Assembly: GCF_029953635.1 (NCBI RefSeq)
Contig: NZ_CP124543.1
Coordinates: 3,823,455-3,887,454 of the forward strand
Length of the DNA stretch: 64,000 bases
Direction: 5' to 3'
Source: Halotia branconii CENA392
GTDB taxonomy: Bacteria; Cyanobacteriota; Cyanobacteriia; Cyanobacteriales; Nostocaceae
The notes beneath the pieces are model-generated. The model made no database searches, was not told where the DNA came from, and was given only the letters and a program-made list of their open reading frames with translations. Every line of letters starts with the position of its first letter. The first letter of the stretch is position 1. Below, piece by piece: positions 25,462 to 33,587 of the stretch. Made by a program: the position numbers and the translations under genes.

Positions 25462-26397
25462 ATGAAAGATTGGTGGCAACAGACTTTTCCTCAAGGGCAA
25501 CAAAGTCTAATTATTACAGACGCTCAAGGGTATCCTGTCAAAATTGCTTATGGTGAAAAAGGCACAGGTAAGCCATTAATTTTATTACACGGTATGGGCA
25601 GTTGGAGTTATAATTGGCGTTACAGTATTGACCCATTATCTAAATATTTTCGGGTAATTTGTTTTGATGCCAAAGGCTACGGTTTTTCAGAAAAGCCTTG
25701 GTCTCGCCGGGAACATAATGGACATCAAGTTATTGAGCTAGAGCGAATTATTCAAGCATTATGTGATGAGCCTCCTGTGATTGTAGCAGAATCTTTAGGA
25801 GGATTAATTGCTCTTGCCCTAGCTCAAAAAAATCCTCAATTAATTGGGCGATTAATAGTTGTAAATGTACCTATTTTTACTGAACGTTTACCCCATTGGG
25901 CAATGTGGTTACTTGCTCAAACACCATTAGAATTTATTCAAACAATAGACTCTTTGCGTTTAGCATATTTGTTTGCACCTCTAGTTAGAGAAGTTATGGC
26001 AATAGAAAGACGTGGAGTATTATTTGATCCATCAATTCTGACACAAGAAGATGTCTATTGGATAACTTACCCATTTATTGAACTTCCTGGTACTCTGGTG
26101 AAAGTTGCTGAAGAATTACAAATTGCCGCGCAAGAGATAGAGCATTGGCAGACAAATAAACCTAATATGCTCACTAAAATTCAAAATAATTTGCACACTA
26201 TTAAGTGTCCTACACTAATTTTGTGGGGCGATCAAGATAGTTGGTTCCCTGCTAGCCACGGAGAAAAATTACATCGATGTATACCTAATTCTAAATTGCA
26301 AATTTTGCATAATTGCTGTCATGATGCCTCAACTGGTTCTTCAGAAGTATTGAATGCAGCTATTGTTGAGTTTATACAGGATACAAATTTTTGGTAG
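25462..26397 (+). CDS. Alpha/beta hydrolase
   Basis: This encodes 311 residues. The fold shows the oxyanion HGMGSWSYNWR near 48-58, the nucleophile elbow VIVAESLGGLIAL with Ser near residue 112 (elbow reads ESLGG rather than GxSxG), the acid in LWGDQDSWFP, and a late His in NCCHDAST. A lid region of about 80 residues is helical. Cyanobacterial relatives are mostly uncharacterised esterase or lipase-like proteins. The gene ends a probable BrkB-DUF4112-hydrolase operon, so a membrane lipid substrate is a reasonable guess, not more. Confidence 0.8.
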   Translation: MKDWWQQTFPQGQQSLIITDAQGYPVKIAYGEKGTGKPLILLHGMGSWSYNWRYSIDPLSKYFRVICFDAKGYGFSEKPWSRREHNGHQVIELERIIQALCDEPPVIVAESLGGLIALALAQKNPQLIGRLIVVNVPIFTERLPHWAMWLLAQTPLEFIQTIDSLRLAYLFAPLVREVMAIERRGVLFDPSILTQEDVYWITYPFIELPGTLVKVAEELQIAAQEIEHWQTNKPNMLTKIQNNLHTIKCPTLILWGDQDSWFPASHGEKLHRCIPNSKLQILHNCCHDASTGSSEVLNAAIVEFIQDTNFW

Positions 26398-26823
26398 GAT
26401 TCAGGACTTTGGGGCTGCGAGATCCTACTTTCTCCCTGATACTACTATTTTGATTACGCCTCTTAATTAGCTGCAAAAACAGATTCTTTCCGCCATGAAA
26501 ATACCTCTCTCTCTTTATTTGCTAGAACCATCACTCTGTAACAGGACTTACGCAAGCCCAAATCGTCATTGCGACCGAAACGAAGTGTAGGGAAGCAATC
26601 GCAGGATTTTTGCGATTACGTCGCTATCGCTCGTAATGACGAAATTGCGTTAGTTTGCGTAAGTCCCATATAAGCTCGACTTTATCCATTTTCTGAGGTG
26701 AAAATCAGCGAACGGACTGTACTGACACCTGACGGCGGCGGAGCGTTAAATCGTTCTACGTTACACCGGAGGTTTCCGAATTGTTAGACAATTGACTGTT
26801 GACAGTTGACTCTTGACTAAATA
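26398..26823. other. Intergenic region holding a MITE-like element and heptamers
   Basis: The 426 bases between the hydrolase and the SDR gene hold the inverted-repeat element at 26544-26666 and, directly before the SDR ATG, the heptamer run TTGACTGTTGACAGTTGACT near 26791-26815. No reading frame or RNA gene was seen in the remainder. Confidence 0.6.
26544..26666. mobile_element. MITE-like element with GGACTTACGCAA terminal inverted repeats
   Basis: GGACTTACGCAA at 26544-26555 is perfectly inverted at 26655-26666 (TTGCGTAAGTCC), enclosing 123 bp. The interior also has an imperfect inverted pair, TCGTCATTGCGA against CGTAATGACGA. There is no coding capacity. A solitary GGACTTACGCAA end lies at 32337-32348. 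It looks like a non-autonomous element mobilised by an unlinked transposase. Confidence 0.7.
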
Positions 26824-27597
26824 ATGATTTCTCTCAAAAATCAAATCATTTTAATTACTGGTGCAAGTAGTGGTATAGGTACTGCTTGTGCCAGAATATT
26901 TGCCCATGAAGGTGCAAAATTGATTTTAGCAGCGCGACGGCTGGAACGTTTGCAGCAACTAGCAGATACACTCGCTAAAGAGTTTAATATTGAAATTCAT
27001 TCATTGCAGTTAGATGTACGCGATCGCATTGCTGTAGAATCTGCCATCTCTACTCTACCCGCTGCTTGGTCTAACATTGACATTCTTATTAATAATGCTG
27101 GTCTCAGTCGTGGTTTAGACAAGTTGCATGAAGGTGACTTTCAAAACTGGGAAGAAATGATTGATACCAACATTAAGGGTTTACTTTATCTTACTCGCTA
27201 TGTGGTTCCCGGCATGGTAAGCCGTGGTGGTGGTCATGTAGTTAACATTGGTTCTATTGCTGGACATCAAACTTATCCTGGTGGTAATGTTTACTGTGGT
27301 ACGAAAGCTGCTGTCAAGGCGATTTCTGAAGGCTTAAAACAAGATTTGTTAGGAACTCCTGTGCGTGTGACTTCTGTTGATCCTGGAATGGTAGAAACAG
27401 AATTTAGTGATGTGCGGTTTCACGGCGATACTGAACGTGCTAACAAAGTTTACCAAGGAGTGACTCCCTTGACAGCCGATGACGTGGCTGATGTGATATT
27501 TTTCTGCGTCACGCGATCGCCTCATGTCAATATCAATGAAGTGATACTTATGCCTGTTGATCAAGCTAGCGCCACTTTGGTTAATCGGCGAACATAA
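26824..27597 (+). CDS. Short-chain dehydrogenase/reductase (YdfG-like)
   Basis: This encodes 257 residues of a classical SDR. The cofactor motif is ITGASSGIGTACARIF with AARRLERL after the second strand, which favours NADP. NNAGLSRGL follows, then the catalytic Ser in NIGSIAGHQTYP and Tyr/Lys in YCGTKAAVKA. The closest family pattern is the serine 3-dehydrogenase or 3-hydroxy acid dehydrogenase group (YdfG). Its leader is a heptamer repeat. The next gene begins 33 bases downstream, so the two may be co-transcribed. Confidence 0.88.
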   Translation: MISLKNQIILITGASSGIGTACARIFAHEGAKLILAARRLERLQQLADTLAKEFNIEIHSLQLDVRDRIAVESAISTLPAAWSNIDILINNAGLSRGLDKLHEGDFQNWEEMIDTNIKGLLYLTRYVVPGMVSRGGGHVVNIGSIAGHQTYPGGNVYCGTKAAVKAISEGLKQDLLGTPVRVTSVDPGMVETEFSDVRFHGDTERANKVYQGVTPLTADDVADVIFFCVTRSPHVNINEVILMPVDQASATLVNRRT

Positions 27598-27630
27598 AAG
27601 TAATGCATATAAAGTTAAGTCGAGCAACCT

Positions 27631-28287
27631 ATGGAAAATACTGCTAACTCTGAAAAAATTGGAGTCACTGCACTCACAGCTATTAATATCGCAAAAATAC
27701 TTCCCCTTGTCTGGTTTATAATTTTTGCGATCATTTTTGGTATCCAAGACTGGCGACAGCTAATTTATGTTTGTTTACACGGCAGTTATTGTCTCTGGTG
27801 GTTGATAGAACAATGGTTTTATCCCCAGCGACGAGAATTATTTAATGAGCCTCTAGGAGCTTTGGCATTCATCTTTGCACTTTTGTATGTCGGAGTTTTT
27901 TATGTCTTACCAGGATATTTAGCGTTTACGAATCCTGTCCCTTTATCGATGGCAACGGCATCTGTAGCATTGATAATGTATATTTTCGGCAGTTTAATTA
28001 ATGCCAGTGCTGATGTACAAAAGCTAACTGCCAAACAATTCGGCGCGGGACTAGTTCGTGATAACATTTGGCGCTTCTCACGCAACATTAATTACTTTGG
28101 TGATTTGCTGCGGTATCTAAGTTTTAGTGTGGTGGCTGGTTCACTGTGGGCTTATTTAGTACCAGGATCAATCTTGCTGTTATATCTTCAACGCATGTCT
28201 CAAAAAGAACAGTCTGCTTCTAATAAATACCCAGATTATGCCGAATACAAACAATCTAGCGCCCGTTTGATTCCATTTATTTGGTAA
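27631..28287 (+). CDS. Integral membrane protein resembling isoprenylcysteine/phospholipid methyltransferases
   Basis: This encodes 218 residues with four to five membrane spans (near 25-45, 50-65, 77-100, 110-130 and 165-190). The conserved-looking C-terminal part FGAGLVRDNIWRFSRNINYF then GDLLRYLSF, and YPDYAEYKQSSARLIPFIW, matches the PEMT/ICMT and DUF1295 type of membrane methyltransferase or reductase, where the R-x-x-NY-G pattern lies at the active site. Substrate unknown. It follows the SDR gene closely and is closed by a good terminator at 28324. Confidence 0.7.
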   Translation: MENTANSEKIGVTALTAINIAKILPLVWFIIFAIIFGIQDWRQLIYVCLHGSYCLWWLIEQWFYPQRRELFNEPLGALAFIFALLYVGVFYVLPGYLAFTNPVPLSMATASVALIMYIFGSLINASADVQKLTAKQFGAGLVRDNIWRFSRNINYFGDLLRYLSFSVVAGSLWAYLVPGSILLLYLQRMSQKEQSASNKYPDYAEYKQSSARLIPFIW

Positions 28288-28323
28288 CTGTTCTTTATTT
28301 TTCATACTCTTTTTTTGTCAAAG

Positions 28324-28353
28324 ATCGCAGCAAAAAAACCTGCGATTTTTTTT
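28324..28353 (+). terminator. Intrinsic terminator
   Basis: ATCGCAG and CTGCGAT pair around an A-rich loop and are followed by eight T residues. It lies 37 bases past the stop of the membrane methyltransferase-like gene and upstream of the ZIP transporter gene. Confidence 0.85.
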
Positions 28354-28373
28354 GCAAACCACTTGCAAGTCAT

Positions 28374-28392
28374 AATCATTTCGACTATGATT
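28374..28392. promoter_or_regulatory. Short palindrome before the ZIP transporter
   Basis: AATCAT and ATGATT form a palindrome with a 7-base spacer, 33 bases before the ATG at 28425. Position and AT-rich dyad shape are compatible with a metal-responsive (Fur/Zur-like) operator, but the match to a known box is weak. Confidence 0.3.
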
Positions 28393-28424
28393 TATTTATG
28401 TTAATTAAATAAATAACCCCAGCT

Positions 28425-29198
28425 ATGGAAAGCCTTGTCATTGGTGTCATCGCCAGTTTAGCAGCAGGACTTGCCACAGTCATTGGTGCTTTGCCAGTTT
28501 TACTACCAATCAATCTCACACAGCGAGTACAGGGAATCATGCTGGGGTTTGGTGGAGGAGTGATGTTAGCAGCAACATCATTTTCGTTAATATTACCCGG
28601 TACAGAGGCAGCGGTCGCCCAAGGCCAATCTCAAACAAATGCTGCTTTAATTATTGTTGCAGGGATTTTATTAGGTGGGCTATTTTTACAGCTAGCCCAT
28701 CGGTTTATGCCCCACGAACACTTCTTTAAAGGTAAAGAAAGCTATCAAGGCAATAATCTCAAGCGAATTTGGTTATTTATTGCTGCAATTACTATTCACA
28801 ACTTCCCGGAAGGATTAGCCGTAGGAGTGAATTTTGGCAATAATAACATTACCGATGGCATTCCTGTAGCTTTAGGAATTGGCTTACAAAATATCCCTGA
28901 AGGTTTAGTAGTTGCCTTATCTTTAGTAGCTGAAAAATATTCAGCAGGTTATGCTGTATGGATTTCGTTACTTACAGGTTTGGTTGAGCCAATTGGTGGT
29001 TTGATTGGTGCAGGTGTGGTGAGTATAGCTAATTTTATTTTGCCTTGGGCTATGGCATTTGCAGCCGGAGCGATGTTGTTTGTAATTAGTGATGAAATTA
29101 TCCCTGAATCTCATCGCCAAGGCTTAGAAAAAGAAGGAACTTTTGGTGTGATGATTGGTTTTGTTGTGATGATGTTTTTAGATATTGCTTTGGGGTAA
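28425..29198 (+). CDS. ZIP-family metal transporter
   Basis: This encodes 257 residues with eight predicted spans. The family signatures are HNFPEGLAVGVNFG in span four and QNIPEGLVVALSLV in span five, which together bind the metal in ZupT-like ZIP proteins. A His-containing loop, HRFMPHEHFF, lies between spans three and four. It probably imports zinc or other divalent cations across the inner membrane. It stands alone after a terminator, with a small palindrome in its leader that could respond to metal. Confidence 0.88.
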   Translation: MESLVIGVIASLAAGLATVIGALPVLLPINLTQRVQGIMLGFGGGVMLAATSFSLILPGTEAAVAQGQSQTNAALIIVAGILLGGLFLQLAHRFMPHEHFFKGKESYQGNNLKRIWLFIAAITIHNFPEGLAVGVNFGNNNITDGIPVALGIGLQNIPEGLVVALSLVAEKYSAGYAVWISLLTGLVEPIGGLIGAGVVSIANFILPWAMAFAAGAMLFVISDEIIPESHRQGLEKEGTFGVMIGFVVMMFLDIALG

Positions 29199-29258
29199 AA
29201 GTTGCTGATTTTTGACTATTGAACGTTAAATTAATTTATTGATCGCTAGGAGCGAAAT

Positions 29259-29654
29259 ATGAACTTTCTTCGCTTTGAACACATCAACCTTTCTTGCCAA
29301 GATATCGAAGCCAGCAAGAAATTTTACCAAACAATTTTCCCTGATTGGTATGTACGTGCTGAAGGTATATTCAATGGCGATCGCTGGATGCATTTTGGCA
29401 ATGACCAATTTTATCTAACTTTAAATGACAGTTCCGGACAACAGCAAGTACATCAGGCATACGAAAATATTGGTATTAATCACGTTGGTTTTGTGATTAA
29501 AGATGGCGAAGCTATGACCAAATTGCTTGATGCTGAAGACATTGAATATTACACAATGACAGCACCTGAAACCAAACACAGAATTTATGTTAACGATCCA
29601 GATGGTAACGAGATTGAGTTAGTTGAATATCATCTAGAGTACGCACTTAAGTAA
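29259..29654 (+). CDS. VOC-superfamily (glyoxalase-like) protein
   Basis: This encodes 131 residues. Two beta-alpha-beta-beta-beta modules are visible: FEHINLSCQDIEASKKFYQT at the start and NHVGFVIKDGEAMTKLLDAE in the middle, ending RIYVNDPDGNEIELVEYHLE. His and Glu residues in the places of VOC metal ligands are present (His9, Glu near the C-terminus). AGGAG lies 6 bases before the ATG. It heads a two-gene unit with the SDR 26 bases downstream, so both may detoxify carbonyl compounds, but the substrate is unknown. Confidence 0.82.
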   Translation: MNFLRFEHINLSCQDIEASKKFYQTIFPDWYVRAEGIFNGDRWMHFGNDQFYLTLNDSSGQQQVHQAYENIGINHVGFVIKDGEAMTKLLDAEDIEYYTMTAPETKHRIYVNDPDGNEIELVEYHLEYALK

Positions 29655-29680
29655 TTGATTGATCACAGGAGAAAAGCTTT

Positions 29681-30397
29681 ATGAGTACAACTCAAAAAGT
29701 TGCAGTTATCACTGGCGGAAATCGCGGTTTAGGATTTGAAACTGCTCGACAATTAGCAAAAAAAGGATATCAAATAATTCTTACTAGTCGAGATGCAGCC
29801 AAAGGCCAAGCCGCAGCTGAAAAGTTAAAAGCTGAGGAATTAGATGTAATTTCTCATCCCCTTGATGTTACTAATCATGAAAGTATTGACCAATTAGCTG
29901 AGTTTATTCGTCAACAATTTGGCAAAGTTGATGTACTGGTAAATAATGCAGGTATATACATTGATGACAAAGTAAGTAACAATAGCATTTTCGATGCCAA
30001 AATTGACACTTTACAGCAAACAATAGAAACCAATGTTTATGGTGCATTGCAAGTAACTCAGGCGTTAGTTCATTTGATGAAGAACAATAACTATGGACGT
30101 ATTGTGAATGTTTCTTCTGGAATGGGACAACTACATGATATGGGTGGAGGCTACCCAGCGTATCGCCTTTCTAAAACAGCTTTGAATGCTCTGACGCGAA
30201 TTTTTGCCAGTGAATTAAAAGGCACAAATATTTTAGTTAATTCTGTGTGTCCAGGATGGGTAAAAACTGATATGGGGGGAGCAAATGCAGCGCGAACTCC
30301 CGAACAAGGAGTAGATACAATTGTTTGGCTAGCAACTGCTGCTGATGGGAGTGCTACTGGAGGATTTTTTCGCGATCGCCAACCTATTGATTGGTAA
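29681..30397 (+). CDS. Short-chain dehydrogenase/reductase (carbonyl reductase-like)
   Basis: This encodes 238 residues. The cofactor motif is ITGGNRGLGFETARQLAKKG with SRD after strand two, favouring NADPH. VNNAGIY follows, then the catalytic Ser in NVSSGMGQL and Tyr/Lys in YRLSKTALNA, then NSVCPGWVKTDMGG. The pattern resembles carbonyl reductase 1-type SDRs of plants and bacteria. AGGAG lies 9 bases upstream. Coupled with the VOC gene before it. Confidence 0.87.
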   Translation: MSTTQKVAVITGGNRGLGFETARQLAKKGYQIILTSRDAAKGQAAAEKLKAEELDVISHPLDVTNHESIDQLAEFIRQQFGKVDVLVNNAGIYIDDKVSNNSIFDAKIDTLQQTIETNVYGALQVTQALVHLMKNNNYGRIVNVSSGMGQLHDMGGGYPAYRLSKTALNALTRIFASELKGTNILVNSVCPGWVKTDMGGANAARTPEQGVDTIVWLATAADGSATGGFFRDRQPIDW

Positions 30398-30829
30398 TAA
30401 AACATTCTACTCTAAGACAGCTACAGTTTAGGCGATCGCGCTTCAAGAAAATTCCCGAATTGGGGATCAAAATGTGTAGACTGATACAATAGTTTTCCAA
30501 TAACTGTTATAAGGTTTGAAAACCCTTTACTTTTACCCTTATAGTGGAAACTTCCGCTAAAGAAGCACCAGAGCGATAGGAAATTATCCTTAAATCAAGT
30601 ACGATTGATATTCATCAAACGTAATACTTGTACAAAGTGTAATTAATTTCCTGCGCCCTGGTGATTTATTTATTTGTTGTAGTTAACCCAGTACAGTTTA
30701 TAAAAGCTTTTTTTGCGTCAACTGGTAAATGATTTTACTTAGTGTCTTGGTGTCTTCGTGGTTAATTAATTTTTCTTGCCACAAAGACAAAGATAGGATG
30801 AAGAGAAGAATAAATTAGCTTTGCTCGTA
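30398..30829. other. Intergenic region with a long inverted repeat and a dispersed repeat
   Basis: The 430 bases before selO contain the inverted repeat at 30566-30663 and, near 30741-30763, GTGTCTTGGTGTCTTCGTGG, a common Nostocales dispersed repeat. No coding frame is seen. A promoter for selO must lie here. Confidence 0.5.
30566..30663. repeat. Long imperfect inverted repeat, possible structured RNA
   Basis: The left arm begins CACCAGAGCG and runs to 30586; the right arm ends GCGCCCTGGTG at 30663. The arms pair over about 20 bases with three differences, and inner bases (AAGTACGATTGAT against ATCAAACGTAATACTT) extend the pairing. The whole could fold as one long hairpin, either as an RNA or as a small inverted-repeat element. 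Confidence 0.5.
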
Positions 30830-32287
30830 ATGAACCCGGCTGAAACTCCCAACCACGAAAATTCTGATAATCCTTTTCTCACCCTCAACTACGAACCAGC
30901 TTTAGAATCTTTGGGTGATGATTACTACGACGAAGTTGTTGCAGCAGAATTTCCTCAACACATCCTCCGCTGGCGCAACGATGCACTGTTACCCTGTTTA
31001 GGGCTAGATACTCAAGCAGTAACAGACGAAGATTTCATCACCGCTTTTGGTAAATTTCAGGGACGTAAGCCATTGTTAGCCCTGCGCTACCACGGCTACC
31101 AATTTGGTGAATATAACTCTAAATTAGGCGATGGTAGAGGCTTTCTCTACGGACAAGTCCGCGCCACTAATGGCGAACTTTATGACTTTGGTACGAAAGG
31201 TTCTGGTACGACACCTTATTCTCGTGGTGGTGATGGGATGCTTACCCTCAAAGGCGGCGTGCGAGAAATTTTAGCAGCAGAAGCACTGCATTGTTTAGGA
31301 GTACGCACCTCTCGCTGTTTGACTATGATTGAGACAGGTTTACCTCTGTGGCGGGGTGATGAACCTTCACCGACTCGCTCATCTGTGATGGTGAGGATGA
31401 GTAGTTCTCATATTCGTTTCGGCACTTTTGAACGTTTGCACTTTTTCCGCCGTCCAGATTTAAGCAAAAAGTTATTAGACCACGTAATTGAGCATTATTA
31501 CCGTCACTTACTGGGGGAAAAAGATAAATATGCTTTATTTTATGCAGAATTAGTCAAACGAGTAGCAAAATTAGTAGCGCAGTGGATGGCTGCTGGTTTT
31601 TGTCATGCAGTACTCAACACTGACAATATGTCAATTACTGGTGAGAGCTTTGACTACGGCCCTTATGCATTTATTCCTACTTATGACCCATATTTTACGG
31701 CTGCATATTTTGACTATTACAGACGTTACTGTTACAGTCATCAACCAAGTATTTGCAAATTAAATTTAGAAATGCTCCAAGAACCGTTAAAGGCAATTAT
31801 TGACCCAGCGGATTTAGAGGCAGGACTAGCAAATTTTAATGAGTATTATCATGCTACATATCGTTCCTTAATGTTGAAAAAACTAGGCTTTGAGGAGTTG
31901 TCTTATTCAGAGGCAGATGAGCTTTTACATCTAACGATTAAATTTTTGCAAGATAGTCAAATTGGTTATCACGAGTTTTTTTATGAGATGGCTCGTACTT
32001 TTTCACCCAAATGGCGAGACGAGCCAGGATTGGTATTGAACACTTCCAATATCGTGCCAGCTTCAGGTACATCCCCAATTTTTGATGATTGGTGCGTACT
32101 GTACCATAAAATTTTGAATTATTTCGACCTTGATCACTTAGATACAATTTCTCGCACATTAACCAATCAAAATCCTCAGACTGCATTGTTAAGACCACTT
32201 ATTGAGTCAGTTTGGGAACCAATATTTCAAGCGGATAATTGGCAACCTTTTTATGAATTAATTAAAAAGATTCAGTCTGGCAAATAA
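30830..32287 (+). CDS. selO: SelO/YdiU-family protein adenylyltransferase
   Basis: This encodes 485 residues from the ATG at 30830 (a TTG at 30821 would add three). The pseudokinase-like core shows [58 protein letters not shown], and the metal and active-site segment [20 protein letters not shown]. SelO proteins transfer AMP to Ser/Thr/Tyr of target proteins with an inverted ATP. The C-terminal Cys motif seen in longer bacterial SelO proteins is not apparent, consistent with the shorter cyanobacterial type. It stands alone. Confidence 0.9.
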   Translation: MNPAETPNHENSDNPFLTLNYEPALESLGDDYYDEVVAAEFPQHILRWRNDALLPCLGLDTQAVTDEDFITAFGKFQGRKPLLALRYHGYQFGEYNSKLGDGRGFLYGQVRATNGELYDFGTKGSGTTPYSRGGDGMLTLKGGVREILAAEALHCLGVRTSRCLTMIETGLPLWRGDEPSPTRSSVMVRMSSSHIRFGTFERLHFFRRPDLSKKLLDHVIEHYYRHLLGEKDKYALFYAELVKRVAKLVAQWMAAGFCHAVLNTDNMSITGESFDYGPYAFIPTYDPYFTAAYFDYYRRYCYSHQPSICKLNLEMLQEPLKAIIDPADLEAGLANFNEYYHATYRSLMLKKLGFEELSYSEADELLHLTIKFLQDSQIGYHEFFYEMARTFSPKWRDEPGLVLNTSNIVPASGTSPIFDDWCVLYHKILNYFDLDHLDTISRTLTNQNPQTALLRPLIESVWEPIFQADNWQPFYELIKKIQSGK

Positions 32288-32671
32288 TCCAAATGCCAGG
32301 ATTATTAAACTAATTTCAAGTACTAGAATTTTAATAGGACTTACGCAAAATTTACGTGATTACGTTATTAAGTTGGCGTTAGCATTCCCGGAGGGTAGTG
32401 AGTTTTACGGCTCTAAAAAACCCTGCTTCCATTCCTCTCCCTCAAGGTGAGAGAGGCTTTGAAAGCTGGATTGTTCCGTTCAAAACTAGAAAATTTTTGC
32501 TTCTCTCCAAGTCGGTTATACCATTTCACGAAATTATTGATACAAATTACTTTTCTTACTCCCCCTGCCCTCTGCTTCCCCTGCTTCCCCTGCCTCCTCT
32601 GCCTCCCTTGCTCCCTCTACCTCCCCTGCTTGCCCAAATATATCAACTTTAAAGTGAAACGGTATTACAGC

Positions 32672-32699
32672 GTATACACAAGTCTTTTAAAGTTGCCCT
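32672..32699 (+). repeat. Solitary copy of the GTACACAAGTC repeat
   Basis: GTATACACAAGTCTTTTAAA followed by GTTGCCC resembles the inner arms of the composite element at 47021-47075 and 47391-47444 (GTGTACACACAAGTC and so on). Confidence 0.55.
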
Positions 32700-32894
32700 A
32701 TAGCCTTTTAATCCTTCCAACTCCCTTTTTAAGGAGGATTTATACTATAAACAGCAAATTATAAATTAGTAAGAAATATGTTGCGCCCCTACTCGTGTAC
32801 TTCATTTACGTGAAATACACCCTAGCTCTTAACATAAATATCAAGCTAATAACAGGCTTGACAGATAAACACTACATATATCATTGGTTTTGAA

Positions 32895-33023
32895 TATAGT
32901 AATCCGGTTTGATTCGGTGAATTTATTTGTGTAGGTAGGGAACAGGAAACAGGAAACAGGGAACAGTTAACAAAGGATAGATATGTACTGAATCGTGTTC
33001 AAAAATCAAATAGGAGTCCTATA
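32895..33023. mobile_element. MITE-like element 1 (TATAG...TTTGATT ends)
   Basis: The left end TATAGTAATCCGGTTTGATT (32895-32914) pairs with the complement of 33004-33023 at most positions. The interior contains GGAACA-type heptamers. It is related to element 2 at 33281-33459 by its ends and by the AGGGAAC stretch. No coding capacity. Confidence 0.55.
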
Positions 33024-33280
33024 TCATAGACCAACAGATTAGATAATTTTAAAATTAGAAGATCTAAATAAAGTTATATAAAAGCTTCTTGCTGTTTTTT
33101 TATATATAAACTAATCTAATTTTTACTAACAAATTGACCTGTTGAGAACAAACTTTGGAACTATGCAAATTAATCTATTCAGGACTAAGTAAGTCGGTGA
33201 AATAAAATCAAACTATGTGAATAAAAGTAAATAAGGCTCAAACTCTTTCTCTCCCTGCTTTCTACTTACCTTGAATAAAA

Positions 33281-33459
33281 TATAGCAATCCGATTTGATT
33301 AATGAACATATTTGCGTAGGGAGGGAACGAGGAACTTTTAACGGGGAACACTTCGGCTACTTCGACTGCGCTCAGCACAAGTACGCTCAGTACATCGCAG
33401 GAAAAAAGGGATTTAGGGGTGTACTAAGTTTTTTCTCCAAATCAAATATGAGTCTTATA
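33281..33459. mobile_element. MITE-like element 2 (TATAG...TTTGATT ends)
   Basis: The left end TATAGCAATCCGATTTGATT (33281-33300) is inverted at 33440-33459 with several mismatches. The interior carries a copy of the CTTCGACTGCGCTCAG repeat near 33359-33375, which suggests insertion of one repeat into another. It lies about 385 bases from element 1 in the same orientation. Confidence 0.55.
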
Positions 33460-33587
33460 TTTGATTTTTACTTAAGAAGACAATTTACGTAATTACCACA
33501 TTGTGATTGATGTATTAATTACTTACTGTAAACTTTTACTAATAGCTTTCAGGAAACAGATTACTGAATGTGCTGGAGGAAAAATCA

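Larger units (their letters stand above)
32288..33587. other. 1.3-kb noncoding, repeat-rich region
   Basis: No convincing gene is seen. It contains a lone MITE end (32337-32348), a pyrimidine-rich run of CCCCTGC-like units (32560-32635), a copy of the GTATACACAAGTC repeat (32672-32699), and two related MITE-like elements (32895-33023 and 33281-33459). Short open frames here are translations of these repeats. The promoter of the hybrid kinase must lie near the right end. Confidence 0.65.

Noticed and set aside
28374..28392. Confident Zur or Fur box before the ZIP transporter
   Set aside because: Only six base pairs of dyad with a long spacer; kept as a weak site, not claimed as a known operator.
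32398..32764. Pro/Leu/Cys-rich small proteins before the hybrid kinase
   Set aside because: The frames translate CCCCTGC-type low-complexity repeats; overlapping alternative frames are equally open.
33295..33492. Small protein of 65 codons
   Set aside because: It lies almost wholly within MITE-like element 2 and includes a translated CTTCGACTGCGCTCAG repeat.
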